Source: a marine gamma proteobacterium HTCC2080 (GTDB taxonomy: Bacteria; Pseudomonadota; Gammaproteobacteria; Pseudomonadales; Halieaceae). Taken from it: DNA of 64,000 nt. Both the position numbers and the translations under genes were made by a program. Under the pieces are notes generated by a model, which was not told the DNA's origin, searched no databases, and saw only the letters and a list, made by a program, of their open reading frames with translations. Below are positions 1 through 8,624 of this stretch, in pieces; position 1 is the first letter of the stretch, and the number at the start of each line of letters is the position of its first letter. The stretch spans positions 62,001 to 126,000 of the forward strand of contig AAVV01000011.1 in assembly GCA_000169115.1 (NCBI GenBank), given 5' to 3'.

Positions 1-2
1 AA

Positions 3-113
3 CTGGCAGCAACTCCCACCAATGAAGGCGTCACCCGAGGTTATGAGGTGGCGGCAGTACGACCTGATTCGGTGGAAGAAGATGCGTCGAGCCTAACTCG
101 CTCTAAGGAGTGA
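3..113 (+). CDS. C-terminal end of an unknown protein, cut by the window edge
   Basis: This frame is open from the window edge to a TGA at 111-113 and gives about 36 residues ending in DASSLTRSKE. The composition is protein-like (acidic, mixed polar), but no family can be named from so short a tail. The next candidate gene has its Shine-Dalgarno inside the last codons of this one, as in an operon. It could be a chance open frame. Confidence 0.28.
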   Translation: MAATPTNEGVTRGYEVAAVRPDSVEEDASSLTRSKE

Positions 114-118
114 CACAG

Positions 119-400
119 GTGACCCAGTGGTGCAGCACAGGGTTAGGTGTGTCACTACCCCCTTTAACCAGCATAAACACTGGGCCAAAAACATCAAATT
201 TGGAGGGTAATGCCATCAGCAAAAGGAAATGCAACGAACTCTGGAAGCAACAACGACCAAGGGCGATTAGCACGGAGGCTATGGGAGCGAAAATGAGAGC
301 GATGAAGAAACTGGCACACAGAACGGCAAAGGCCATCAGGGACAAGATCGAGCGAGATGTGAGGATTGCGATAAGGAGCTCAGCCAATGACGACCACTAG
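119..400 (+). CDS. small basic helical protein, unknown
   Basis: GTG start at 119 is preceded by AAGGAG at 105-110 with 8-nt spacing, an optimal ribosome binding site overlapping the stop of the upstream frame. The 93-residue product has a polar N-terminal third and a strongly basic, probably helical C-terminal half rich in Lys and Arg (pieces such as KRKCNELWKQ and MGAKMRAMKKLAHRTAKA). A basic helical tail suggests nucleic-acid or protein contact, but no family is recognised. The opposite-strand frame is hydrophobic only because it mirrors this basic one. Confidence 0.42.
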   Translation: MTQWCSTGLGVSLPPLTSINTGPKTSNLEGNAISKRKCNELWKQQRPRAISTEAMGAKMRAMKKLAHRTAKAIRDKIERDVRIAIRSSANDDH

Positions 401-527
401 CAACGGTAATGTTGTCGAGCGTGACGCGTTCCATCGGTCACGCAGGGAAGCTCAGGTCCTCATTGCACCGAAGTATTTCAATCAACGGATCTGATGGGAT
501 ACCGGTCGCTTTCTTAACGCAAGCGAT

Positions 528-3131
528 CTACCCATTTGATAAACCATCGACGTAAGTTTTAGCTGCGGTCACCGATGCGTCGGTTGAATCAACGTTTGCC
601 ACTGCTTCAATTGCTTCCGCTTTGACGTAGGTCGTATAATTGTTCGTATAGTAAGCGGCGACGGTGGCTTTGTTAACAAGCGTCTTCGCGTCGGTGCACC
701 CCGCGCCGTTGATCAATGCGAGCACTAATTTATCAATTTTCACGGTCGCACCGCCACCTGACAACCAGTACGCCAGGCCCGTGTCATCTGTGGGCGGCGT
801 TCTACTGAACAAATTCTGGTAGAACCTCGGAACCAAGTTGGCTCTTGTCAGAAGACCTAAATCTTGGAGGTATTCGGGTTGGGAGTTAACGACATTCTCT
901 CTGAGCTTTTCGATCGTGAAGCCAGATTGTATGTCGTTTATCCAATAAGCCAGCCCGTCACGATCCGCACCCCGCTTCAAGAGTCCGACATAGACCAGCT
1001 GGATCTGTTGCTCCAGCGTCAGCGTGTTAAGGACAGGCTCGGTTGGGCAACCCGTTTGAGTGAACGTCGCCACGACCGTGCAATCGCTGGTCACCGGATT
1101 AGTCCGGTATATCCTATTATCAAGAGTGCCGCCGCAGGTGCCTGCGACGGTTGCGGTATATCCAGCATCCGGCGTCACAACGAAAACCGCTGTCTGATTC
1201 TGCGCAACCGATCTCTCCCCATCCTGGATAATGGTGCCGTTGGCGCCACCTGAAGCGGTGACACTGTAGTTCGGGCCGGCCGCTGTCGCTGCACTGGCTA
1301 GTGACGCACCTGAGTTGCCTCGGATATTGCCTGCAGTGACCGTCACCGTGTAGTCCGTGCCATTTGTCAGCCCAGTAATGGTGCAGGAGGTTCCGGTAGG
1401 CGATGGAGGAGTAATCGTGCACGTCGCGCCACCCGGCGCGGCGGTCGCGGTATAACCGGTGATACTCGAGCCGCCATCTGCGATTGACCCGTCATTCGCA
1501 GTGGGCGCACTCCATGAGACCAGTAAACTGGACTCGCCATTAGTGGTGGTCACTGACGTCGGCGGTTGTGGCTCCGCAAGCAAACGAATCAAGTTGTCAC
1601 GGGTCGGATCACCTCCTACATCCTCGAGCTTGCCACCAACAAGGTAGGTGCCATCGCTGGCCTCGACAAACCAGAAAACGCTCTGTGCATTTCCCCCAAC
1701 AAGCGTCTCAGGGAGGGTGAAGCGCGTGTCGAGGCTACCACCGGTGTCCAAGCGTATCAGCGAGCCGAGGGTTGCATCACCCCCTACATTGCTGAAGGAC
1801 CCCCCGATCAGGTACTGGCCATTGCGCAGTTCGCTCACTTTATAAACGGTGCTGCTAAGATCTTCAGGTGGGGTGAAGCTCGTGTCGAGGGTGCCATTGG
1901 TGTTCAGGCGTATCAGCTTATCGCGAGTTGCAATCCCATCAACATCTGTGAAGGAGCCGCCAATCAGATACTGGCCATTGCTGAGTTCAGCCACTGACCA
2001 TACACCGAGGTTAAGATCTTTAGGTGGGGTGAAGCTCTCGTCGAGGGTGCCATTGGTGTTCAGGCGTATCAGCTTATCGCGAGTTGCAATCCCATCAACA
2101 TCTGTGAAGGAGCCGCCAATCAGATACTGGCCATTGCTGAGTTCAGCCACTGACCATACACTGTCGTTAAGATCTTTAGGTGGGGTGAAGCTCTCGTCGA
2201 GGCTGCCATCAATGTTCAGGCGCATCAGACGATCGCGGGTTGTATCACCCCCTACATTGCGGAAGGCCCCCCCGATCAGGTACTTGCCGTTGCTGAGTTC
2301 AGCCAAAGAATGAACAGTGCCGTTAAGATCTTTAGGTGGGGTGAAGCTCTCGTCGAGGCTGCCATTGGTGTTCAGGCGTATCAGCTTATCGCGAGTTGCA
2401 ATCCCATCAACATCTGTGAAGGAGCCGCCAATCAGATACTGGCCATTGCTGAGTTCAGCCACTGACCATACACTGAGGTTAAGATCTTTAGGTGGGGTGA
2501 AGCTCTCGTCGAGGGTGCCATTGGTGTTCAGGCGTATCAGCTTATCGCGAGTTGCAATCCCATCAACATCTGTGAAGGTGCCGCCAATCAGATACTGGCC
2601 ATTGCTGAGTTCAAGGACCGTATCAACCGCGTCGTTGAGTGCGCGAGCAGGGAAGCTCGTGTCTAAATCCCCCGGGGCTTGGGGCACCGATGTAAGAGTA
2701 ATGGGGTTGGAAAGGAAAGCTTGGGGGCTTACATTGCTACACAACTGATCGCTCAGCTCTGTACACTCACCCACTCCGATCACTCCGATGCGGCTCTCCG
2801 TAATCGACCCACCCGCATTAGTCAGGTTTGTCACTTCCACATAGGCTCCCACTGCGCCTACTTGATTTGCGGCCATTAGACGCACATAACCATTACTATT
2901 AAGACCACTGGCAGTGAGGGCATAGGCGTCTCCATCAATCGTGATGTTGACATTCACTTCTGAGGTTGTATTGCTATCGGCGTCGTAAACGAACGTTCCA
3001 GAAATAGTGCTTGGCCCCGTATTAGTAACTTCTGGCGTCAGTGTTGAGGTTGGGATATTCCATTTGATGGGGTCCGCGAGGGCTGTACCCACCACTCCGA
3101 AAATCAAAAACAATCCAGCCAGGAGTCGCAT
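528..3131 (-). CDS. secreted delta-60 repeat / FN3 / DUF4214 protein
   Basis: About 867 residues from the ATG at 3131. I prefer this start to one 225 nt further upstream because it begins exactly at a signal peptide (MRLLAGLFLIFGVVGTALA) and the upstream part lies over a dispersed repeat. Order: signal peptide; N-terminal beta-rich domain to about residue 150; about seven 52-residue delta-60-type repeats (RLNTNGTLDESFTPPKDL, ELSNGQYLIGGSF), likely a beta-propeller; an FN3 domain near 525-620; a divergent InlB-like repeat near 620-690; and a C-terminal DUF4214 domain (about 700-855, RGADRDGLAYWINDI). It is probably exported and cell-surface or extracellular. Function is unknown; DUF4214 links it to three other genes in this window. 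Confidence 0.85.
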   Translation of the reverse strand: MRLLAGLFLIFGVVGTALADPIKWNIPTSTLTPEVTNTGPSTISGTFVYDADSNTTSEVNVNITIDGDAYALTASGLNSNGYVRLMAANQVGAVGAYVEVTNLTNAGGSITESRIGVIGVGECTELSDQLCSNVSPQAFLSNPITLTSVPQAPGDLDTSFPARALNDAVDTVLELSNGQYLIGGTFTDVDGIATRDKLIRLNTNGTLDESFTPPKDLNLSVWSVAELSNGQYLIGGSFTDVDGIATRDKLIRLNTNGSLDESFTPPKDLNGTVHSLAELSNGKYLIGGAFRNVGGDTTRDRLMRLNIDGSLDESFTPPKDLNDSVWSVAELSNGQYLIGGSFTDVDGIATRDKLIRLNTNGTLDESFTPPKDLNLGVWSVAELSNGQYLIGGSFTDVDGIATRDKLIRLNTNGTLDTSFTPPEDLSSTVYKVSELRNGQYLIGGSFSNVGGDATLGSLIRLDTGGSLDTRFTLPETLVGGNAQSVFWFVEASDGTYLVGGKLEDVGGDPTRDNLIRLLAEPQPPTSVTTTNGESSLLVSWSAPTANDGSIADGGSSITGYTATAAPGGATCTITPPSPTGTSCTITGLTNGTDYTVTVTAGNIRGNSGASLASAATAAGPNYSVTASGGANGTIIQDGERSVAQNQTAVFVVTPDAGYTATVAGTCGGTLDNRIYRTNPVTSDCTVVATFTQTGCPTEPVLNTLTLEQQIQLVYVGLLKRGADRDGLAYWINDIQSGFTIEKLRENVVNSQPEYLQDLGLLTRANLVPRFYQNLFSRTPPTDDTGLAYWLSGGGATVKIDKLVLALINGAGCTDAKTLVNKATVAAYYTNNYTTYVKAEAIEAVANVDSTDASVTAAKTYVDGLSNG
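1830..2640 (-). repeat. 156-bp tandem repeats inside the delta-60 protein gene
   Basis: Near-identical 156-bp units (52 codons) recur, with the landmark agatctttaggtggggtg near 2010, 2167, 2326 and 2481 and a diverged unit near 1860. The units stay in frame, so copy-number change by slippage or recombination would lengthen or shorten the propeller without breaking the gene. Confidence 0.8.
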
Positions 3132-3213
3132 AAGTTTTACCAGGGAAAAAGACTGCGAGGACGATAACAAAGTGACGCGCTCATAGCCACGGTGACGGGC
3201 TAGCAATAGGAGC

Positions 3214-3300
3214 AGCCCCGTGAGCGCACCGAGGGGCAAACGTTGGGAATCGGCAAAGCGTTTGGCTGAACAGGCCAGCGAGGGGATGCCATATTGGCAA
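3214..3300 (+). repeat. two-hairpin repeat, diverged copy
   Basis: The first hairpin is clear: a CCCC/GGGG stem closes a loop containing the conserved GCGCACCG core. The second part is diverged (ggctgaacaggcc). It lies directly upstream of the start of the delta-60 gene and explains why an upstream-extended reading frame there is spurious. Confidence 0.5.
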
Positions 3301-3727
3301 GTGAATAGCGAAACGGCCCGCATGTATGGCTTAAGCAAGAGACACACCAGCCGCACGGTTAGATTCTCTCAGGCTGCAGCCCCTTCCAAACGCCCGGTGG
3401 AGGGCGCTAGGAGAGCTTGGGGGTTTAGCCTCCAATAATGACCACATTCCAATACCCAGAGAATTTAGGCCCCGCCCCCCAGAATCCTCGCAGTCTCAAT
3501 GGTTTGGAGCCCATGAGACTTGTGAGGAGCCTGATGAGGGTATGGGGATATGGAGCAGCCGGAGCCAACGGAGTCACGTGAAAAACCGGTGGTTAATCGG
3601 AGGTGGTTATTTTTTAACCAGTAGAAATGGGCTGGTAGTGGCACCCAAACCGAGATTTTCTTTTGTGAAATTTGGTATAGACTTATATCAAACCAAAGGG
3701 CAGCAGGAAGAGCCCGTGATTTCGGAA

Positions 3728-3751
3728 TCTCTGTACGTGACTCTGTACGTG
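3728..3751 (+). repeat. 12-bp tandem repeat, possible integrase arm site
   Basis: Two adjacent copies of ctctgtacgtg(a/g) form a short tandem repeat. It has the same 12+12 layout as the tandem repeats at the ends of the 45.6-61.4 kb element, but a different sequence. About 40 bp downstream is atgccctgaaag, which also follows the arm repeat at 61.29 kb. Role inferred from layout only. Confidence 0.35.
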
Positions 3752-4136
3752 GCGGCGTACAGAGGGAAACCACCGCAGGAGCGAGAAAAGCCAAAAATGC
3801 CCTGAAAGTATTGTAAATGCTTGTCATTATGGGGGATCAGCCATTCCCTCTGGATGGCTCTAAAAAGCCCAAATATTCCGTCCTCCGGTACCACTCCCTC
3901 TTCTCTGGGAGCCCACAGAAAGCAAGTTCCCTTCACGAAATAACCCAATTTTACAGCTCCAAACGGCCAATACATCTCTGGCAGCGCTATGTTGTGCCAG
4001 CTTGTATTTTGAGCGATTTGTGCCAATTTTTGCCATCCTGTGTGCCATGAAAATAAACCAGACGAATGTGCCGTCAGGTGCCGCCCACTCATAATACGCA
4101 CAAGCCTACCTCCTACTACCTACCCCAATACCGCCC

Positions 4137-4253
4137 ACAAACTATTGAAATAACTAATGCCAATATTTGGAACACGCCTTCTACCCTTTCCGGACAAGTA
4201 ACCTCAGCATTTATGCAGCCCGTGGAACATTCCGTGGAACATTCCCGCCCACC
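4137..4253 (+). repeat. integrative-element end block (inverted partner of 61.06-61.18 kb)
   Basis: This block matches the reverse complement of about 61064-61180 at roughly 70 percent by eye. It includes caagtaacctc, gcat.tatgc and a tandem pair of ccgtggaacatt at its right edge. It looks like the arm-binding end of an element related to the resident island, in opposite orientation. Confidence 0.5.
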
Positions 4254-4356
4254 TCTAATCAGCCCTCTCAGCGAACGATTCTAGGCACTCTTAGCGCACC
4301 ATGGATTCCCCGCAGTTTCTATGTGACCATTTCCCAAACACAAGGTGGGGTATCCA

Positions 4357-4602
4357 ATGAAAACAAGAATTACACTCGCACTGGCTTGGTGGGCGTTCGT
4401 CCACGCTATTTTGTTGCTGGCAGGCTTCATTGATCAAATGAACAGCTCGCTACCTATTCCGACGAGTGAGTTGGGGCGGTTCGTAAGCGATTATTCCACC
4501 ATTTATCAGGACGAAATCATACTTTACGCTTTATCACCCGCTATCTGGTTAGGCCTGTGGCTTACGACAGGCAATCCCAAAGTCCTGCCTTGGAAGGGTT
4601 AG
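4357..4602 (+). CDS. small two-helix membrane protein
   Basis: 81 residues from ATG 4357, with AAGGTGGGG about 8 nt upstream; an earlier in-frame GTG at 4345 overlaps that site and is less likely. Two hydrophobic segments (ITLALAWWAFVHAILLLAGF and ALSPAIWLGLWLTTG) flank a polar loop, giving a two-pass inner-membrane topology. The stop is immediately followed by a dispersed two-hairpin repeat. No family recognised. The same gene-plus-repeat arrangement is seen for the next gene. Confidence 0.6.
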   Translation: MKTRITLALAWWAFVHAILLLAGFIDQMNSSLPIPTSELGRFVSDYSTIYQDEIILYALSPAIWLGLWLTTGNPKVLPWKG

Positions 4603-4665
4603 CCCCGCTAGCGCATCGAGGGGCAGACGGCAGGATTGGCTGCAAGGTAAGCCATAGCGCCCCCC
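4601..4665 (+). repeat. two-hairpin repeat, copy A
   Basis: A full copy. Hairpin 1 is CCCC/GGGG at 4603-4623 around gctagcgcatcga. Hairpin 2 is TGGCT/AGCCA at 4637-4654 around an 8-nt loop gcaaggta. The constant linker cagacggcagga lies between them. It starts at the stop codon of the small membrane protein gene. Confidence 0.75.
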
Positions 4666-4768
4666 TATGAAGGCGATGTCGGGACTGAGCCAACACATAG
4701 TCGTTAATTGCACTACGCTGGATTGTCTCGCTGCTGCACACTGAACTGATTACTCAGGAGCGACGCTC

Positions 4769-4972
4769 ATGGCAAACCTTATGACAAACTCAATGCACTG
4801 GGCTTGGAAGATCAGCCTTTTGGCTGCAGTGTTTTGGGCTCTGTTCATACTCCCAGAGATAACCGGCATCGATCGTTTTGGAGCGCCAAGCCTAGGCAAC
4901 GATGATGTAATTAAGTTCTTCACACCCTTGATGATCTGGGTAGCCACACGGTGGCTTTCGACCAAGGGTTGA
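4769..4972 (+). CDS. small two-helix membrane protein
   Basis: 67 residues. ATG 4769 has AGGAG with 8-nt spacing. Two hydrophobic stretches (ISLLAAVFWALFILPEI and FTPLMIWVATRWL) are separated by a short polar turn. It resembles the preceding gene in size and topology but not clearly in sequence. A diverged hairpin repeat starts about 27 nt after the stop. Function unknown. Confidence 0.6.
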   Translation: MANLMTNSMHWAWKISLLAAVFWALFILPEITGIDRFGAPSLGNDDVIKFFTPLMIWVATRWLSTKG

Positions 4973-4998
4973 GGCACGGAGGTATTGCAAGCGAGATC

Positions 4999-5050
4999 AG
5001 TAACGCACCGTAAGGCGGACGGCAGGACTGGCTACGAGAGGAGCCATGCT
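4999..5050 (+). repeat. two-hairpin repeat, copy B (hairpin 2 intact)
   Basis: The sequence carries the conserved aacgcaccgt loop, the linker gacggcaggac and a TGGCT/AGCCA stem around the 8-nt loop acgagagg. The first stem is lost. Confidence 0.6.
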
Positions 5051-5198
5051 CGGTTGTTGGGAACGGCAACTGGAACTAGTGCGCTGACTATCGCGAAAAT
5101 AGATCCGCCTAAAGACGGAAATATACGTGCTCGACAGGCCCAGCGCGGCGAAATTGGAACTCGCGGTATCAGCGGAGACATCCTCAGTGGCGGTTACT

Positions 5199-5721
5199 TC
5201 ACTCTCCGATTTTCAAAAACGTCCAATCATCATAGCTGCCATCGTCTGTATCGCGAGTGGTCAGAGTAAGAACATAACCATTCATTGCGACGAAGCCTTT
5301 ACCGAGAGTTTCGCCAGAGCTAATGTCTAGTGCGAGTTTGCAACCTGCATCAAGTGAATAAGTGGCGCTATAGGTGAAAACCCCCGTGCCTTAATGTACC
5401 TTCAATGGCAGCGGTACCGTCGCGATAAAAAGTGATTAGGACTGTCTGACGTTGCTCAACGTTGTTTGAATTGTAGCCGGAACTTTCCTCTCCCCAAAGG
5501 CCAATCAATTGATCTTCACTACAACCACTGCGAGCTTGGCTGCCAATTTCTTCGGCTAAATATTCGAAATTTTCGTTGATCTCTGAGGACCGAATTGGAT
5601 CGCCCGGAGAAAACGTATTGAGGTCAGCCTTAACAGGTGATGCAAATGAGCAAGCAAGTAAAACAACTGCTAAAAAACGGCTATTGATACGTGGCTTGAT
5701 CATCCCACTTACTTTGATCAT
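5199..5721 (-). pseudogene. secreted small protein gene with a frameshift
   Basis: From the ATG at 5721 (AGAGGA 8 nt upstream) the product begins with a signal peptide ending near SFASPVKA and continues to TAAIEGTLRHGGFHL, where it stops at 5368. Removing one base near 5391-5395 (aTTAAGG) joins it to a second frame that reads GTGVFTYSATYSLDAGC and continues coherently to DDWTFLKIGE and a TGA at 5199. Together they give about 174 residues. The second frame is coding-like throughout, so this is a one-base insertion (or an assembly error) in a once-intact gene. No family is recognised; the mature part looks like a lipocalin-sized periplasmic beta protein. Confidence 0.65.
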
Positions 5722-6068
5722 ATACACCATCCTCTGCTATGTACTGGGCCTGTTTCACTATCGCGCCTGTTCGGTGAGCCTCTATGGCTTGAAGCAGCTT
5801 CATAAAGATGCCTGGTTGAGCTGCGGTAGCACCAATTGAAAATAGCGCAAGTACGATAGCTACCTACAAGATTTGCTTTTTCATTTGTTTAGCACGCTGG
5901 AGTCCTTAACCTAAACTTCAGCAAAGCAGTGAACATAATCAACCCTGGCAGTTCACCTTTGATGTATCTGGGCGGCCGGATTGACTGCAAGGGTAGCCAT
6001 GGCGCGTTTGCAGTATCGCCACAGTCTGACCACATTCCCACGCCATAGATTAGATAATCTATGTCCAG
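5722..6068. other. intergenic, with a partial hairpin repeat
   Basis: No gene seen. It contains the 3' half of a two-hairpin repeat with a longer tail (5970-6045). Confidence 0.5.
5970..6045 (+). repeat. hairpin repeat, copy C (3' half plus extension)
   Basis: It has the element's actgcaagggtagccat then a tail tatcgccacagtctgacca. The same tail follows the copy at 57.62-57.68 kb, so a longer form of the repeat exists. Confidence 0.5.
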
Positions 6069-7592
6069 CTATTTCACAGGTTCGAAGTCGCCTGGCATCC
6101 AGCTTTTTTCGAACCATGGTTCAAGTGGGCCGTAGAGACGGAGTATCGCGTTGTATCCCTTGCCGGGCAAAGTCTGCACCCAATTACCTTCCTGTCCTTC
6201 CGGTGCCTTGGGGCCGAAGTAAACGGTTGCAGACCCATCATCATGCAGTTTCACGCCTTTTGAGTTGCTATCCAGACCACCGGTGACTTGATCGGTCTCG
6301 AGGATCGAACGAGTCTGATTGTCGTAGACCATGAAGGACCAGAAGTCCTTGGCCGGGATCGGCGCTGGTAAAGTCACCTTGTAGGTCATTGCTCCATTGA
6401 GAGGCACGCCGTTGATATCAGTGGTTGCCATCGTATAGACCGAACCCTTGCCAACCATCGGCTTAACCATCATCGGCGTGCTGCCCGTGGCGTAGTAGTA
6501 AAAGGTGAGGCGATCATCCAACACTCGTTCGCCATTATTGAGAAACTCATGGCTCCCTCCAGCGAGAGGTGAATACCATTGACGCTTCCCCGGGTAGAAG
6601 TAAACCGCTTCATTGCGAGGTCTGAATACGACGGTCCGGGCATAGGCATTGGCAATGGTGGACGCCTCGTTGAGAATTTTCTTCATCCGATCGTCCGGGT
6701 TGAACTCCTGTCCTTTTTTGATGCCAATCGCTCCAGCTTGCCCTACTAGCTCAGGATCCCAAGCGGTCGCGGGCTCATACTGAATCACTTCATTGATCTC
6801 GTCATAGAAGCTCGCGTCATTGGCATGAATCGTGTTGTATTGGTTATTTGACAAGTTGATAAACTCGGTCGGCTTCGGATTCTTGGCGTCGGCAAGCGGG
6901 TAAATCTTGAAGGTCTGCTTAAAAGCTTCAATGGCCTCCTTGGTTTCACCCGGCTTAGCGGCAATACGCATCAACGCCCAATGACGGTAGCTCGATGTCT
7001 TGGAGACGAAATATCCTTCGGGGATCTCCCCTTCGTAATCAGGGCCCACCAAGAGGTATTTGCCTCCTTTGCCCTTGTCGGCACCGACCAATCCAAGGTC
7101 CGTGACGTAACGGAAGAAGGCATCATTCACAAAGCCGAGCACCGGTGTGCCGATCTCGAGTACCACGGGTCCGTCTTTCACATCGACTTCCGCATGCACG
7201 TAAGGCGTGGTCGTCTGTGGCGTGAGCCACAGGGAGCGGGCATTCATCAACTGCTCAGTGATCCCCACCGAGTGGTTGGGCTCAATACCGATTTCGACGT
7301 GCCCGTTAAGCATTCCATACATCGAGGCGGTGGGCGTCCCATTGATGAACAGTTCAACCGCACGGGAGATGTCTACGAAGTTGCTCACTTTGGAGGCAGT
7401 TGCCCTCGTTGGAAAACCGTCTTGGAATGTCAGTTCACCGAGGTAGCTGCTCTCCATCTTGTCTGCCGTGAGCAATTTCTCGGGAACCTTCGCTTTGTAG
7501 GTTGGATCCTCCTGCGCTTGAAGGGGTGAAACGGCAATTGATCCTGCGAGAAACGTGGCGGTGATAACGCCTATTGGTGATGAGTTCTTCAT
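6069..7592 (-). CDS. DUF1254/DUF1214 domain secreted protein
   Basis: 507 residues with a signal peptide (TATFLAGSIAVSPLQAQ). The N-terminal half has the DUF1254 pattern (VELFINGTPTASMYGM, TPQTTTPYVHAEVDV, VGPDYEGEIPEGYFV). The C-terminal half matches DUF1214 (FWSFMVYDNQTRSILETD, DGSATVYFGP, VQTLPGKGYNAILRLYGP). Length is normal for the family. These proteins are periplasmic or outer-surface and of uncertain function. It stands alone, divergent from the metalloprotease at 8.6 kb, with hairpin repeats in the gap. Confidence 0.88.
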   Translation of the reverse strand: MKNSSPIGVITATFLAGSIAVSPLQAQEDPTYKAKVPEKLLTADKMESSYLGELTFQDGFPTRATASKVSNFVDISRAVELFINGTPTASMYGMLNGHVEIGIEPNHSVGITEQLMNARSLWLTPQTTTPYVHAEVDVKDGPVVLEIGTPVLGFVNDAFFRYVTDLGLVGADKGKGGKYLLVGPDYEGEIPEGYFVSKTSSYRHWALMRIAAKPGETKEAIEAFKQTFKIYPLADAKNPKPTEFINLSNNQYNTIHANDASFYDEINEVIQYEPATAWDPELVGQAGAIGIKKGQEFNPDDRMKKILNEASTIANAYARTVVFRPRNEAVYFYPGKRQWYSPLAGGSHEFLNNGERVLDDRLTFYYYATGSTPMMVKPMVGKGSVYTMATTDINGVPLNGAMTYKVTLPAPIPAKDFWSFMVYDNQTRSILETDQVTGGLDSNSKGVKLHDDGSATVYFGPKAPEGQEGNWVQTLPGKGYNAILRLYGPLEPWFEKSWMPGDFEPVK

Positions 7593-7724
7593 TGCTCTGC
7601 CCTTAAGTTTGGTGGCGTCCTTAGCCGTGAGGTCTTCCGTGACTCTTACAGCGTCAGCCGTGGTCTCTAGTATGGATTAACCGACTGTGCCTAGTCACTG
7701 GCTAAAGGTGACAACCCGAAGGAG

Positions 7725-7788
7725 CAGACCCGTTGGCGCACCAAGGGGCAGACGGCAGGATTGGCTGCAAGGGAAGCCATAGCGCCTT
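7725..7788 (+). repeat. two-hairpin repeat, copy D
   Basis: A full copy: CCC/GGG stem around gttggcgcaccaa, linker cagacggcagga, then TGGCT/AGCCA around gcaaggga, ending atagcgcc. Confidence 0.75.
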
Positions 7789-7798
7789 TGTAGCCCCC

Positions 7799-7830
7799 TA
7801 CCCGTTAGCGAACCGTGGGGAAGACGGCAT
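7799..7830 (+). repeat. two-hairpin repeat, truncated tandem copy
   Basis: Only the first hairpin (ACCCgttagcgaaccgtGGGG) and part of the linker (agacggcat) are present, 10 bp after the full copy D. Confidence 0.6.
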
Positions 7831-7971
7831 TAAGCACTAACGCCAAACCTATGCCGCATCCCACTTATCAGTGCGTTTCGATGCGGCCCCTAGCAATAAG
7901 CTCAGCCTCGTTGTAGTCCTGGCCTTGCCGTCTGGACCGACCACATGCCAGATTAAACCAACACCAACCGA

Positions 7972-8139
7972 TTAGCTGTCTGGGAGTTTCTTCATGGCCT
8001 CGAACAAGGCATCCATGATGTCAGACACGTCTCCCGCCAGCTCCTCTCGTTCGACGGCAGGCGTGGAGCCAAAATCAATCGAACCTTGGAGCTTTCGCAA
8101 CATGTTCATTACTTCTCGAAGTTCTGCTTTCATTTTCAT
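7972..8139 (-). CDS. possible 55-residue protein
   Basis: The frame from ATG 8139 gives a helical, charged 55-residue product (pieces KAELREVMNMLRKLQGS and DVSDIMDALFEAMKKL) ending at TAA. Composition is protein-like, but no good ribosome site is visible. A second coding-like frame with no start codon (about 8075-8268, containing GDVWRDQVAAEYPLARR) overlaps its 5' end, so this may be the tail of a decayed gene. Function unknown. Confidence 0.35.
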   Translation of the reverse strand: MKMKAELREVMNMLRKLQGSIDFGSTPAVEREELAGDVSDIMDALFEAMKKLPDS

Positions 8140-8624
8140 TGCCAGATGTCAGTGACTTATCATCCATCCCATCAAGCATCGTCGTAACGTGCTGACGTCT
8201 GGCCAGTGGATACTCCGCTGCGACTTGATCTCTCCAGACGTCACCCCGAAGCTGGTTGAAGGCCGCTGCTTAGCGTGTGCCTCTGTAGCTGCAAGAATCT
8301 ACTGCTGTTGAAAATTGAGCCGCACAGTGCCAACCAGGAAATACCACGCCACCCACGCCGCGAGTCTTAATTTTCTGGCGCTCTCAGCACATGACTCGGC
8401 GCCTCCTGCCAATCCCCCGAAGGCCTTGCGCTCAATAATAGACACAGCGAAAGTTTGAGTGTCCTTTGCCCGCCAAGTGCGGTTTTTTTATCTTGCAATT
8501 GTCGCCACCTATTTACTATTTGTAGGTTAATGCCAAACGTTGCCCTAGGACGCTCTGTAATATTGCTTATCCCATTGACATTTATTAATGTTTTTAACGA
8601 TCACTGAGAGGATAGAGACTGAGC
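8140..8624. other. intergenic, possible gene remnant and terminator-like hairpin
   Basis: Part of the start-less minus-strand frame described with the neighbouring small ORF lies here. A GC hairpin with a T-run is at 8468-8490. No complete gene is seen. Confidence 0.4.
8468..8490 (+). terminator. terminator-like hairpin with T7 tract
   Basis: A short stem CCGC/GCGG around caagt is followed by seven T residues on the plus strand. No plus-strand gene ends just upstream, so it may end an unannotated small RNA or be chance. Confidence 0.35.

Larger units (their letters stand above)
3132..4356. other. gene-poor stretch with repeat and element remnants
   Basis: No convincing gene is seen. Open frames up to 137 codons exist on both strands but lack a ribosome site and family resemblance. 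The stretch holds a hairpin repeat (3214-3300), a 12-bp tandem repeat (3728-3751) and a block homologous to the right end of the 45.6-61.4 kb element (4137-4253). It reads as debris of an integrative element terminus. Confidence 0.5.
7593..7971. other. intergenic with one full and one partial hairpin repeat
   Basis: No gene seen. The stretch contains repeat copies at 7725-7788 and 7799-7830 in direct order. Confidence 0.5.

Noticed and set aside
103-387. Hydrophobic minus-strand frame at the left edge
   Set aside because: It mirrors a basic plus-strand frame that has an optimal ribosome site.
3132-3356. N-terminal extension of the delta-60 protein
   Set aside because: It lies over a dispersed repeat; the internal ATG starts exactly at a good signal peptide.
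3688-4101. 137-codon minus-strand frame
   Set aside because: No ribosome site, no family resemblance and odd composition; it overlaps element-end sequences.
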